Assembly (NCBI RefSeq): GCF_014698795.1
Contig: NZ_JACJTR010000026.1
Span: 1-64,000 of the forward strand
From: Nostoc sp. FACHB-892
Lineage (GTDB): Bacteria > Cyanobacteriota > Cyanobacteriia > Cyanobacteriales > Nostocaceae
DNA: 64,000 nt
Direction of reading: 5' to 3'
Within the stretch, counting starts at the first letter, position 1. Every line of letters begins with the position of its first letter. A model generated the notes under the pieces. It saw only the letters and a list, made by a program, of their open reading frames with translations. It was not told where the DNA came from and did not search any database. Of this stretch, positions 25,779 to 34,571 are shown in pieces. Made by a program: the position numbers and the translations under genes.

Positions 25779-27173
25779 ATGGAGGGCGTGAGTTTTACAC
25801 GAGCTTTGGCAGTGAGTGGTTTTCCTAATTTAAGTTGGACAGAGGTGGCGCTGCGGTTACTATCAGTGCTACTACTGATTGCCATAAATGCCTTTTTTGT
25901 GACGGCAGAATTTTCGATGGTGAGCGTGCGGCGATCGCGTATTCACCAGCTAGTTAAGGCTGGGGATATTCCAGCGATCGCAGTCGAAATGCTACAACGT
26001 AGTATTGACCGACTGCTATCTACCACTCAGTTAGGCATTACCCTTTCTAGTTTGGCATTAGGATGGATTGGAGAAAGTACGATTGTCGTGCTGGTGAAGG
26101 CATGGTTAAAATCCTGGCCTTTACCTATTGGAATGACTACCTTCCTAGCGCATTCCTTATCAATTCCCATTGCATTTTTCTTGATTGCCTATTTACAAAT
26201 TGTGATCGGAGAATTATGTCCCAAATCCTTAGCCATGCTGTACTCAGAACAGCTAGCTCGGTTTTTGGGTCCTTCGGTAAAAGCGATTGTGCGTTTTTTT
26301 GGTCCCTTCATCTGGATTCTCAACCAATCAACTCGTTTCTTATTGCGGATTTTTGGTATCCAATACACAGGCCAAGGCTGGAGACCACCTGTAACTCCAG
26401 AAGAATTGCAACTGATTATATCTACAGAATGGGGATCTACTGGTTTACAGCACGCAGAGCGAGAACTGCTCAATAATGTCTTTGAGTTTGGGGATGTCAT
26501 GGCCCAAGATGTGATGATCCCCCGCACCAGTATTATTGCGCTGCCAAAAGATGCTAGCTTCCAGACATTACTCAAGGAAATGGCTTCTACTGGTTACTCT
26601 CGTTATCCCGTCATTGGTGAATCTTTAGACGATGTTCGCGGTATTGTTTATTTTAAAGATTTGGCACAACCTTTGGCTGTAGGAAAGCTCAGTTTAGAGG
26701 CACAAATCCAACCTTGGATGCGTCCCGTCCGGTTTGTTCCAGAACATACGCCCTTGAGTGAACTTTTGCCAATGATGCAGCAAGAGAAACCCGCTATGGT
26801 CATGGTAGTGAATGAATTCGGCGGTACTGTGGGACTAGTGACAATCAAAGATGTCATTGCCGAAATCATCGGCCACGCAAGCGTTCCTGAAAGCAGCGAC
26901 GACTTACTAATTCAGATGTTGGATGAGCAAAAATTTCTGGTACAGGCACAAATCAACCTCGAAGACCTCAACGAAGTTTTGCATCTCAACTTACCTGTGA
27001 CAAGAGAATACCAGACACTAGGGGGCTTTTTGCTTTATCAGTTACAGAAAATTCCTGCCAAAGGTGAAATCTTCTGCTATGAAAATCTTGAATTTACTGT
27101 GGTATCAATTGTTGGGCCACGCCTGCATCAAATTCAACTGCGACGGTTAGAAGAGTTAAAAGTTGAAAGTTAG
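25779..27173 (+). CDS. CNNM/CorC-type transporter (DUF21 + CBS pair + CorC_HlyC)
   Basis: 464 residues in the standard hemolysin-C/CorC order. Four hydrophobic segments of the DUF21 domain occupy residues ~20-200 (AINAFFVTAEFSMVSVRRSR, then TTQLGITLSSLALGW). Two CBS domains lie at ~235-350 (DVMIPRTSIIALP, MVMVVNEFGGTVGLVTIKDV). The C-terminal CorC_HlyC domain follows (EYQTLGGFLLYQLQKIP). Family members are linked to magnesium/cobalt efflux. The older hemolysin name has no support here. ATG at 25779 gives a full-length protein. Confidence 0.9.
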   Translation: MEGVSFTRALAVSGFPNLSWTEVALRLLSVLLLIAINAFFVTAEFSMVSVRRSRIHQLVKAGDIPAIAVEMLQRSIDRLLSTTQLGITLSSLALGWIGESTIVVLVKAWLKSWPLPIGMTTFLAHSLSIPIAFFLIAYLQIVIGELCPKSLAMLYSEQLARFLGPSVKAIVRFFGPFIWILNQSTRFLLRIFGIQYTGQGWRPPVTPEELQLIISTEWGSTGLQHAERELLNNVFEFGDVMAQDVMIPRTSIIALPKDASFQTLLKEMASTGYSRYPVIGESLDDVRGIVYFKDLAQPLAVGKLSLEAQIQPWMRPVRFVPEHTPLSELLPMMQQEKPAMVMVVNEFGGTVGLVTIKDVIAEIIGHASVPESSDDLLIQMLDEQKFLVQAQINLEDLNEVLHLNLPVTREYQTLGGFLLYQLQKIPAKGEIFCYENLEFTVVSIVGPRLHQIQLRRLEELKVES

Positions 27174-27238
27174 GAGTTGAGAGTTAGGAGTTATGAATTT
27201 TAACTCAATACGCTTGGGTATAAGGATTTTTGGTATGT

Positions 27239-27263
27239 AGAGACGTTGCATTGCAACGTCTCT
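27239..27263. repeat. Perfect 12-bp-arm hairpin, AGAGACG type
   Basis: agagacgttgca, one base, then its exact reverse complement. It shares the terminal agagacg/cgtctct with the palindrome at 45952-45977, so both belong to one dispersed hairpin class. No U-run follows, so it is not a classical terminator. Confidence 0.85.
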
Positions 27264-27303
27264 TGCATTGGATTTGGGGCTTAACTGAACTGTATTGGAT
27301 TTT

Positions 27304-27420
27304 AACTCCTAACTCCTAACTCCTAACTCCTAACTCCTAACTCCTAACTCCTAACTCCTAACTCCTAACTCCTAACTCCTAACTCCTAACTCCTAACTCC
27401 TAACTCCTAACTCCTAACTC
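27304..27420. repeat. Heptanucleotide array, about 16.7 copies of aactcct
   Basis: 117 bases of essentially perfect 7-base repeats. The right end enters the stop codon of queC: the tca at 27419-27421 (TGA on the minus strand) overlaps the last unit by two bases. Confidence 0.95.
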
Positions 27421-28096
27421 AAGAACCATACACCAGTGGATCAACGAGTCCTAATTCGGCAAAGGCTGCCAATCGCAAGCGACAAGAATCACATACACCG
27501 CAGGCAACATCACCACCAGCATAACAAGACCAAGTTAGCTCCCAAGGGACTCCCAATTGGTTACCCAACTGGATGATTTCAGTTTTTTTCAAATTTATTA
27601 GCGGTGCAACAATATTGATTGGTTGTCCCTCACGCCCTTGTTTGGTTCCCAGGCGAAAAACTTCTTGCATTGCCTGGATATAGTCGGGACGACAGTCAGG
27701 ATATCCTGAGTAATCTAAAGCATTGACACCGATATAGACACGTTCAGCTGCGATCGCTTCGGCGTAACCAAGAGCAAAGCTTAAAAAGATGGTATTACGC
27801 GCCGGAACATAGGTTACAGGAATATTTTGAGACATTTCATCGAGCGATCGCTCCTGGGGTAAATCAATCGCGTCATCGGTAAGTGCTGAACCACCCCATT
27901 GCCGTAAATCAAAATTAACCACCTGATATTGTGCGATCGCAGCTTTTTGAGCAACAGTGAGGGCTGAATGTAACTCTCGTCGGTGTCGCTGCTGGTAATC
28001 AAAGGAAATAGCATGACATTCACAGCCATCAGCTTTAGCTTTGTACAAAATTGTGGAAGAGTCTAATCCCCCAGATAACAGAATTACAGCTTTCAT
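27419..28096 (-). CDS. queC: 7-cyano-7-deazaguanine synthase
   Basis: ATP-dependent conversion of CDG to preQ0 in queuosine/archaeosine-type deazaguanine synthesis. The 225 residues contain the PP-loop SGGLDS at 8-13 and a full zinc site at the C-terminus (TWSCYAGGDVACGVCDSCRL). YVPARNTIFLSFALGYAEAI and IGVNALDYSGYPDCRPDY are family hallmarks. ATG start at 28096. The stop codon is embedded in the end of a heptanucleotide array, so its 3' UTR begins with ~115 bases of tandem repeat. No other queuosine gene lies nearby. Confidence 0.95.
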   Translation of the reverse strand: MKAVILLSGGLDSSTILYKAKADGCECHAISFDYQQRHRRELHSALTVAQKAAIAQYQVVNFDLRQWGGSALTDDAIDLPQERSLDEMSQNIPVTYVPARNTIFLSFALGYAEAIAAERVYIGVNALDYSGYPDCRPDYIQAMQEVFRLGTKQGREGQPINIVAPLINLKKTEIIQLGNQLGVPWELTWSCYAGGDVACGVCDSCRLRLAAFAELGLVDPLVYGS

Positions 28097-28415
28097 CTCG
28101 ATTACAAATTTTGAATTTTAAATCGCCAAATTACACCAGAAATTTGAAGAATTTACATTTAAGTCTTACTTAATGTTTTAAAGTTAATAAAAAGACACAT
28201 ATTTATTGTAGAAAGTGCAAAATCTAAAACAAAGCCGAACTATCTATACAAAAGATATTTGGATTACGGGAACCGATCACAAACTTTGAAATTCTTCATA
28301 AACATAGGCTCTATGTTACCATCTGGATGGTTTTAGACGGATCGTAACTGGCTTTCGAGTATAAACGCCAACGGCCGTAGCGTCTCTAAATTTGGTGGTT
28401 GAGGAGAGAATAATA
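28097..28415. other. Divergent promoter region of queC and the Gfo/Idh gene
   Basis: 319 AT-rich bases between two divergent genes; both promoters must lie here. The Gfo/Idh start region carries GAGGAG at 28401-28406. No further element was identified. Confidence 0.5.
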
Positions 28416-29498
28416 GTGCAAGATAGCATGTCAGTGGCAGAACCGAATCCATATACACAGCGCAACCAGCCACGACCGATCCGCATAGGCGTGATTGGAG
28501 TGGGTAACATGGGACAACATCATGCTCGCGTGCTGAGTTCAATGAAAGATGTTGAACTAGTTGGAGTAGCAGACATTAATGTTGAGCGAGGGCTAGAAAC
28601 TGCCAGCAAGTACAAGGTGCGTTTTTTCGAAGATTACTGTGACCTGTTACCTCTTGTGGAAGCAGTTTGTGTAGCAGTTCCCACCCGTTTACACTATGCT
28701 GTGGGTATCAACTGTCTGTTAGCGGGAATTCATGTTTTGATTGAAAAACCGATCGCAGCCAGTATTTCTGAGGCAGAGTCCCTAGTAAATGCCGCAGCCG
28801 AGTCTGGGTGTATCCTACAAGTGGGTCATATTGAGCGTTTTAATCCAGCTTTTAAAGAACTAAGCCAAGTGCTGAAAACTGAGGAATTGCTGGCACTAGA
28901 AGCCCACAGAATGAGTCCTTACTCAGATCGAGCAAACGATGTTTCAGTTGTGCTGGATTTAATGATCCATGACATCGACCTACTTTTGGAATTAGCTGCT
29001 TCCCCAGTCACGAAATTGACTGCTAGCGGTAGTCGCGCCCTAGACTCTGGTTATTTAGATTATGTAACCGCCACCTTGGGGTTTGCCAATGGTATTGTTG
29101 CTACTCTGACCGCCAGTAAAGTCACCCACCGAAAAATTCGCCGGATTGTCGCCCATTGCAAAAATTCATTTACTGAGGCAGATTTTCTCAAGAATGAAAT
29201 TTTGATTCACCGGCAAACGACTGCTAATTCTCTCACCGACCACCGAAAAGTACTTTACAGGCAAGATGGTGTGATTGAAAAAGTCTACACCAGTAACATT
29301 CAACCCCTAAGTGCAGAATTAGAGCATTTTGTCAACTGTGTACATGGTGGCAATCAACCCTCAGTAGGCGGTGAACAAGCTCTTAAAGCCCTGAGATTAG
29401 CAAGTTTGATTGAGCAAATGGCGCTGGAAGATCGAGTTTGGAATCCATTAGACTGGCAATCCGAACCAAGAGTACAATCATTGACTCCGACAGCCTAG
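28416..29498 (+). CDS. Gfo/Idh/MocA-family NAD(P)-dependent oxidoreductase
   Basis: Dinucleotide-dependent sugar/inositol/bilin-type dehydrogenase. The N-terminal Rossmann motif is IRIGVIGVGNMGQHHARVL; VCVAVPTRLHYA and HVLIEKPIAASISEAESL (catalytic-type EKP) follow, then the C-terminal alpha/beta domain with MIHDIDLLLEL. About 361 residues. GTG 28416, nine bases after GAGGAG, is the chosen start; ATG 28428 is the alternative, and TTG 28392 (366 codons in all) lacks a ribosome site. Substrate cannot be read from sequence. Divergent from queC. Confidence 0.85.
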   Translation: MQDSMSVAEPNPYTQRNQPRPIRIGVIGVGNMGQHHARVLSSMKDVELVGVADINVERGLETASKYKVRFFEDYCDLLPLVEAVCVAVPTRLHYAVGINCLLAGIHVLIEKPIAASISEAESLVNAAAESGCILQVGHIERFNPAFKELSQVLKTEELLALEAHRMSPYSDRANDVSVVLDLMIHDIDLLLELAASPVTKLTASGSRALDSGYLDYVTATLGFANGIVATLTASKVTHRKIRRIVAHCKNSFTEADFLKNEILIHRQTTANSLTDHRKVLYRQDGVIEKVYTSNIQPLSAELEHFVNCVHGGNQPSVGGEQALKALRLASLIEQMALEDRVWNPLDWQSEPRVQSLTPTA

Positions 29499-29860
29499 AA
29501 GAGGGGACGAGGGGGATAAGGGGATGAGGGGGAAAGGTAACACTTTCTCCTTGCTCTCCCACAACTACAACCTCAGAAGAAAACTCTAAAGTGTGTTGTT
29601 AAATTTGCCATCAAATCTTTAGATCCTTCCTAGTCCTTTTAAAAAAACGACTAAGGGGGATCTAAAAAATTAGAAAACAAAATCTAGTGGTAGGTTTGAT
29701 TCTAGCTTCCACCGATCTTACTCTGTTTCTTCGTTGCGATGCCAACTTTATAATGCAGCAAAATTACTTTGATTTTAGGTAGCAAGAATAATTACCTTTT
29801 AATAAAGCTAAGGCTGAATTTATTAACAAAACTAGTCCAGCAATTTCAGGAATTAACTCA
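29499..29860. other. Intergenic region with hairpin element
   Basis: 360 bases. A G-rich ggggatgaggggg tract follows the dehydrogenase, then the hairpin element at 29618-29666. The dedA promoter presumably lies in the last 100 bases. Confidence 0.5.
29618..29666. repeat. Imperfect 18-bp-arm inverted repeat
   Basis: tttagatccttcctagtc is complementary to gactaagggggatctaaa except for a short central block, with a 13-base loop. It resembles a small dispersed hairpin element rather than a terminator. Confidence 0.7.
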
Positions 29861-30484
29861 ATGCTTGAATGGATAACTAATACCATCAACTATTTTGGAT
29901 ATTGGGGAATCGCCCTGTTAATGTTCTTAGAGAACTTATTTCCCCCCATTCCTTCGGAATTGATTATGCCACTGGCTGGATTTACAGCAAGCCCATATCA
30001 ACCAGGAGGGGCAAAGCTGAATATCATTGGTGTGTTTTTTGCAGGACTTTTAGGTTCTGTATTGGGCGCACTTATTTGGTACTATCCAGGTCAGTTTTTG
30101 GGGGAAACCCGTTTGAAAGCTTGGGCTGACAAATATGGCAAATGGCTAGGCATATCCAGTAAAGATATCACCAAGGCCAAAGAGTGGTTTAACCGACAAG
30201 GCAGAACAGCAGTATTAATTGGTCGCCTTGTACCGGGAATCCGCACTTTAATTTCTGTTCCTGCAGGTATTAGCAACATGCCCCTGCTACCATTTTTGGT
30301 TTACACAACCTTAGGTAGCGCTGCTTGGGTGGGTTTGCTAACATACTCAGGATACATATTGGGTAGTCAGTATGAACTTGTGGACAAGTACCTTGCTCCT
30401 GTATCCAAAATCGTACTTGGGGGTTTGGTTCTAGCATTTGTTTTCTGGATATTTAAACGCCAGTTAAGACGTACTAGAAGATGA
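29861..30484 (+). CDS. DedA-family membrane protein
   Basis: 207 residues with the DedA/VTT domain: an N-terminal hydrophobic helix, then ENLFPPIPSELIMPLAGF with the conserved Glu/Pro motif, GSVLGALIWYYPGQFLGE, and the arginine-rich GRLVPGIRTLISVPAGISNM motif central to this family. A C-terminal helix ends in a basic tail. DedA proteins act as lipid scramblases or transporters (undecaprenyl phosphate in several bacteria) and affect proton-motive force. ATG 29861. It stands alone. Confidence 0.92.
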   Translation: MLEWITNTINYFGYWGIALLMFLENLFPPIPSELIMPLAGFTASPYQPGGAKLNIIGVFFAGLLGSVLGALIWYYPGQFLGETRLKAWADKYGKWLGISSKDITKAKEWFNRQGRTAVLIGRLVPGIRTLISVPAGISNMPLLPFLVYTTLGSAAWVGLLTYSGYILGSQYELVDKYLAPVSKIVLGGLVLAFVFWIFKRQLRRTRR

Positions 30485-30724
30485 AACACGGACGTTTTTG
30501 GTTTGAAAGCAGTGAAAGCAGGGGTTACATCTGGCCAAAATTCGCCTACACTATGCCAAATAATACTAGATGTGCGAAGGCATAAGCTTATCGGAGGTAT
30601 CGCCTGAATTAATTTTTGGGGTATTTCTAGCTACACTTGACGCAACCTAGAATTTCTGGTTGCTCGCATTTTTGTAAGATGAGCATGACAACTTTTTACA
30701 GTTAAGTTTGAACTAGGAGCTTTC

Positions 30725-31879
30725 ATGACAGACCAACCTTCCGCCGCTACCCCTATCAATGCTGCTGCTATACCCATGAATAGAGTATCAGCATCGACTC
30801 CCATGAATGCTGTTAATAATAATCCTCCTAAGGCAGGCGGTGTTCCAGGGAAAACCATTCTCAGTGTTGATTTAGGCAGAACTTCCACAAAAACTTGTGT
30901 GAGTCGTGAACCCGGCAGCGTGGTGTTCGTTCCTGCCAACGTCAAGCAGATGTCAATAGAACAAGTACGCGGCGGTGTTTTTGAAGCCAGGGCTACTGAC
31001 CCTTTAATGGATTTGTGGCTGGAGTACCAAGGAAATGGATATGCTGTTGGTCAATTGGCAGCAGATTTTGGGGCAAATTTAGGAGTCGGCCAATCTAAGG
31101 TAGAGGCTGCACTGGTAAAAGTATTAGCAAGTGCTGGCTACTTCAAACTCAGAGACGATATCTCAGTTGTACTAGGTCTGCCTTTTCTTTCCTTAGAGCA
31201 ATTTGAAAAAGAAAAAGCACAGTTGATTAGCCAAGTCGGTGGTCCTCATGTGTTGAACTTCCGAGGCGAATCTGTATCGCTGAATGTCAGTAAGGTATGG
31301 GTAATGCCAGAAGGCTACGGCAGCCTGCTGTGGTCTGAAGCTCAACCAAAGAAAAGTCCTGGCAGTCCTGATTTTACAAAAATATCGGTGGCGATCGTTG
31401 ATATTGGACATCAAACCGTCGATCTTTTGATGGTAGATAACTTCCGTTTTGCCAGAGGTGCTTCTAAGAGCGAAGACTTCGGTATGAATAAGTTCTATGA
31501 ATTGGTGTCTGCCGAAATCGAGGGAGCAGATAGTCAATCTCTAGCCCTGATTTCTGCTGTGAACAAACCCAGAGGTGAACGCTATTACCGTCCTAAAGGC
31601 GCTAGCAAGCCCACCAACCTAGACGATTTTCTTCCCAACCTCACAGAGATGTTTTCTCGTGAAATCTGTAGCCGTGTACTCGCCTGGTTGCCAGAACGTG
31701 TCACCGATGTGATTCTGACTGGCGGGGGTGGTGAGTTCTTCTGGGACGACGTTCAACGTTTACTCAAGGAAGCAAAGATTAATGCTCATTTAGCAGCACC
31801 TTCTCGGCAGGCGAATGCTTTGGGGCAGTATATTTATGGAGAGGCACAATTATCCTCCAATCGCGCTGCTAGGGCATAA
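30725..31879 (+). CDS. Chromosomal ParM/StbA-type actin-like protein
   Basis: A 384-residue actin-fold ATPase. After a ~42-residue low-complexity N-terminal extension rich in Ala, Asn, Pro and Met, phosphate loop 1 is LSVDLGRTSTKTCV (residues 46-59). Phosphate loop 2 is VAIVDIGHQTVDLLMVD near 222-238, and the adenosine motif is VILTGGGGEFF near 328-338. This is the ParM/StbA subgroup, not MreB or FtsA. The partner gene starts five bases after the stop. I recall a chromosomal ParMR pair in Anabaena reported as a cell-shape cytoskeleton (CorMR) rather than a plasmid segregator; whether this is its orthologue needs a search. Confidence 0.82.
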   Translation: MTDQPSAATPINAAAIPMNRVSASTPMNAVNNNPPKAGGVPGKTILSVDLGRTSTKTCVSREPGSVVFVPANVKQMSIEQVRGGVFEARATDPLMDLWLEYQGNGYAVGQLAADFGANLGVGQSKVEAALVKVLASAGYFKLRDDISVVLGLPFLSLEQFEKEKAQLISQVGGPHVLNFRGESVSLNVSKVWVMPEGYGSLLWSEAQPKKSPGSPDFTKISVAIVDIGHQTVDLLMVDNFRFARGASKSEDFGMNKFYELVSAEIEGADSQSLALISAVNKPRGERYYRPKGASKPTNLDDFLPNLTEMFSREICSRVLAWLPERVTDVILTGGGGEFFWDDVQRLLKEAKINAHLAAPSRQANALGQYIYGEAQLSSNRAARA

Positions 31880-31884
31880 AGCTG

Positions 31885-32364
31885 ATGTTCCAATGGTCAA
31901 AAAAGGTAGTTAAATCCGTCACGTTCAACCCAGAGCTTGCTGATGAAAGCTTGTTAGCGCAAGTAGAAAGTTATTTGGAAAAACAACCAGACAAGACTTT
32001 CAGCGACCTCTGTAAAGAAGCCTTGTGGCAATCTTTATGTGTACCGGAATCTGTACAACCTGCTCCACAAACAGCAGCAAGAACACCGATTGAACAACAA
32101 ATTGGTGAACTGCAACGTCAAGTGGCTGGACTTGAGGAACGTTTTTTTGCCAAGGGATCTAATCGTTTGGAGACGATGGAACACCATCTACTGCAACTTT
32201 CTCAACAAGTTGCACAACTGGCGATCATAGTCAATGATCGATCAATCATTCAGTCTCCAACTCAATTAGAAGTAGTAAATAACACTTCTTATACTGTTGC
32301 TACCCCTCCTCAAGAGGTTGACCCCGTAATCAGTCGCCTTAGTCAGTTTCTCGATGATTTTTAA
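31885..32364 (+). CDS. ParR-like partner of the actin-like protein
   Basis: 159 residues. Residues ~10-45 (VKSVTFNPELADESLLAQVE, then DKTFSDLCKEAL) have the spacing of a ribbon-helix-helix DNA-binding unit. The middle is a helical, Gln-rich coiled coil (PIEQQIGELQRQVAGLEERF, then ETMEHHLLQLSQQVAQLA). The extreme C-terminus, DPVISRLSQFLDDF, is an amphipathic helix like the ParM-binding tail of ParR. It begins five bases after the actin-like gene, so the two are surely co-expressed. ParR function is inferred from architecture and context. Confidence 0.7.
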   Translation: MFQWSKKVVKSVTFNPELADESLLAQVESYLEKQPDKTFSDLCKEALWQSLCVPESVQPAPQTAARTPIEQQIGELQRQVAGLEERFFAKGSNRLETMEHHLLQLSQQVAQLAIIVNDRSIIQSPTQLEVVNNTSYTVATPPQEVDPVISRLSQFLDDF

Positions 32365-32401
32365 GTGACAATTGAGTTTGTGAGCAATTTTTGCTCCTCT
32401 T

Positions 32402-32437
32402 AACAATCCTTAATAGATAATATTATTAAGGATTGTT
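32402..32437. terminator. 14-bp-arm hairpin after the ParMR-like pair
   Basis: aacaatccttaata, an 8-base loop, then its exact reverse complement, 37 bases after the stop codon. AT-rich and followed by only a weak T-run, so termination is possible but it may instead protect the 3' end. Confidence 0.55.
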
Positions 32438-32554
32438 AATATTTATACCCTAAAATATTGGAATTTTCAGATTTGTGTGGATGAAGCGATCGCTCATAAT
32501 AGCGAATCCTGAGAGTAATTCCAGTTTATCTATTCTGGTATTTCTGTTATTTAA

Positions 32555-32707
32555 TGCCAAAGCGTATTTAATAGCCCATCTTTTAGCCCTAATTTTCCTA
32601 ATATCCCAATTATTGAGTTAGTGAATGAATATGTTCAGCAGTGTTTAACAATTGGCAAAAGTCAAGCTATGCGTAACTTTAGAGATTGGGTGAAGAATAA
32701 TTTATAA
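32555..32707 (+). pseudogene. C-terminal fragment of a Uma2-family (PD-D/ExK) protein
   Basis: After a TAA at 32552, an open frame reads SPNFPNIPIIELVNEYVQ, then TIGKSQAMRNFRDWVKNNL and a stop. It aligns with the end of the intact Uma2 protein encoded at 60633-61283 (SPTFPTFFITELIPRFV, then STLKTFRQSVREQ): shared SP-x-FP, I-x-EL, FR-x-x-V. There is no start codon and no nuclease core, so this is a dead tail. Confidence 0.6.
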
Positions 32708-32885
32708 AACGCATCGGGAAAATCCACTCTTTTTAAAGATAGGATGAGAGATGCCCCGACGCTGTTGACCGTTGACGGTTAACAGTCAACAATCTAAGAG
32801 TGATCTTCGGAGATATTTAATGAATTGGAAAGCCTACACTGAACCTATGGTACAGTTTAGGCAGCTCACATGATAGTCAAGTGAA
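32708..32885. repeat. Palindrome of gttgac-type units downstream of ilvD
   Basis: Around 32764-32794, gttgaccgttgacggttaac is followed by agtcaac; the tract is internally palindromic. It is a small dispersed repeat in the 3' flank of ilvD. Nothing else is seen. Confidence 0.5.
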
Positions 32886-34571
32886 TTAAAACAAATCTAA
32901 ATCTGTGACAGCACCAAGACTGCTAGAAGATACCAATTTGGCATATTTCGCCAATACGCCTTTAGTGTAACGTGGTGCAGGAGGTTGCCAATTAGCACGA
33001 CGACGGGCGAATTCTGATTCAGATATATTCAACTGCAAGAGGCGTGCAGGTGCATCAATGGTAATACTATCGCCTTCTTCAACAAGAGCGATCGCACCAC
33101 CAACAGCTGCTTCTGGAGCCACATGACCAACCACCATGCCATAAGTACCACCAGAAAAGCGGCCATCGGTAATTAATCCCACCGCATCACCCAAACCAGC
33201 CCCGATAATTGCCGAAGTGGGAGCCAACATTTCTCGCATACCAGGGCCGCCCTTGGGTCCTTCGTAGCGGATGACTAGAATATCACCAGCTTGAATCTTC
33301 CCAGCCAAAATAGCATCTAAAGAAGCTTCTTCCGATTCAAACACTCGTGCCGGGCCGGTAATAACTGGTTTTTTCACACCAGTAATTTTAGCGACTGCCC
33401 CTTCCGTTGCCAAATTACCTCTGAGGATGGCTAAATGTCCTTGGGGATACATCGGGTTATTCCAAGTCCGAATCACATCTTGATTGGCAGATGGTTCTTC
33501 GGGGATGTCTGCTAATATCTCTGCAATGGTTTGACCGCTAATGGTCAGGCTATCTCCATGTAATAAATCATGTACAAGCAGCATCTTCATGACTTGCGGA
33601 ATGCCACCAGCTTTATGCAAATCTGTAGCGACATATTTACCACTTGGTTTTAAATCACACAAAACCGGAACACGGGCGCGGATAGTTTCAAAGTCATCTA
33701 TGGTTAACTTTACATTAGCAGCACGGGCGATCGCTAAAAAATGCAATACTGCATTGGTCGAACCACCGACTGCCATAATCACAGAGATAGCATTCTCTAT
33801 TGATTTGCGGGTGATAATTTGCCGGGGTAAGATTTGTTTACGGATAGCTTCGACTAATACAAATGCCGATTTTTCGGTGCTGTCGGCTTTTTCGGCATCT
33901 TCGGCTGCCATTGTTGAAGAATAGGGCAAACTCATTCCCATCGCTTCAAATGCTGAGGACATGGTGTTGGCGGTGAACATTCCCCCGCAGGAACCAGCGC
34001 CAGGACAAGCGCGACTTTCGACTTCTAATAATTCCTTGTCGTCAATTTTTCCAGCACTGTATTGACCAACTGCTTCAAAAGAACTGACAACGGTTAAGTC
34101 TTTACCGTTATAGTGTCCGGGTTTAATTGTGCCACCGTAAACAAATATTGCCGGGATATTCATCCGTGCGATCGCTAGCATTGCCCCTGGCATATTTTTA
34201 TCACAGCCGCCAATGGCTAGCACGCCATCCATACTTTGTCCGGTACAGGCGGTTTCAATGGAGTCGGCGATCACTTCCCGCGATACGAGGGAATATTTCA
34301 TCCCTTCTGTTCCCATCGAAATCCCATCGCTGATGGTAATTGTGCCAAACATTTGTGGCATTGCTCCGGCGGTTTTTATAGCAACCTCTGCCCTTTGTGC
34401 CAGCAGATTTATCCCTATATTACAGGGAGTGATTGTACTGTAGCCATTGGCAATACCGACAATGGCTTTGTTGAAATCTTCATCTTTAAAACCAACTGCA
34501 CGCAGCATGGCTCGATTTGGCGATCGCTGCACCCCTTGCGTCACTACTTGGCTTCTCAAATTCTCTGACAT
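32886..34571 (-). CDS. ilvD: Dihydroxy-acid dehydratase
   Basis: Third common step of valine, leucine and isoleucine synthesis; iron-sulfur enzyme. The 561 residues carry three cysteines in the cluster-binding positions: Cys50 (TPCNIG), Cys123 (GGCDKNMPG) and Cys195 (CPGAGSCGGMFTANTMSSA), the [2Fe-2S] plant/cyanobacterial type. The C-terminal RYEGPKGGPGMREMLAPTSA and TDGRFSGGTYG motifs are intact. ATG 34571 is the only sensible start. Convergent with the ParMR-like pair and Uma2 tail. Confidence 0.96.
   Translation of the reverse strand: MSENLRSQVVTQGVQRSPNRAMLRAVGFKDEDFNKAIVGIANGYSTITPCNIGINLLAQRAEVAIKTAGAMPQMFGTITISDGISMGTEGMKYSLVSREVIADSIETACTGQSMDGVLAIGGCDKNMPGAMLAIARMNIPAIFVYGGTIKPGHYNGKDLTVVSSFEAVGQYSAGKIDDKELLEVESRACPGAGSCGGMFTANTMSSAFEAMGMSLPYSSTMAAEDAEKADSTEKSAFVLVEAIRKQILPRQIITRKSIENAISVIMAVGGSTNAVLHFLAIARAANVKLTIDDFETIRARVPVLCDLKPSGKYVATDLHKAGGIPQVMKMLLVHDLLHGDSLTISGQTIAEILADIPEEPSANQDVIRTWNNPMYPQGHLAILRGNLATEGAVAKITGVKKPVITGPARVFESEEASLDAILAGKIQAGDILVIRYEGPKGGPGMREMLAPTSAIIGAGLGDAVGLITDGRFSGGTYGMVVGHVAPEAAVGGAIALVEEGDSITIDAPARLLQLNISESEFARRRANWQPPAPRYTKGVLAKYAKLVSSSSLGAVTDLDLF

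Noticed and set aside
25779..27173. Hemolysin
   Set aside because: The DUF21-CBS-CorC architecture is that of a metal-ion transporter; hemolysin is only a legacy name.
27304..27420. CRISPR-like array
   Set aside because: Units are 7 bases with no spacers; a heptamer tandem repeat, not CRISPR. No CRISPR array or cas gene was seen anywhere.
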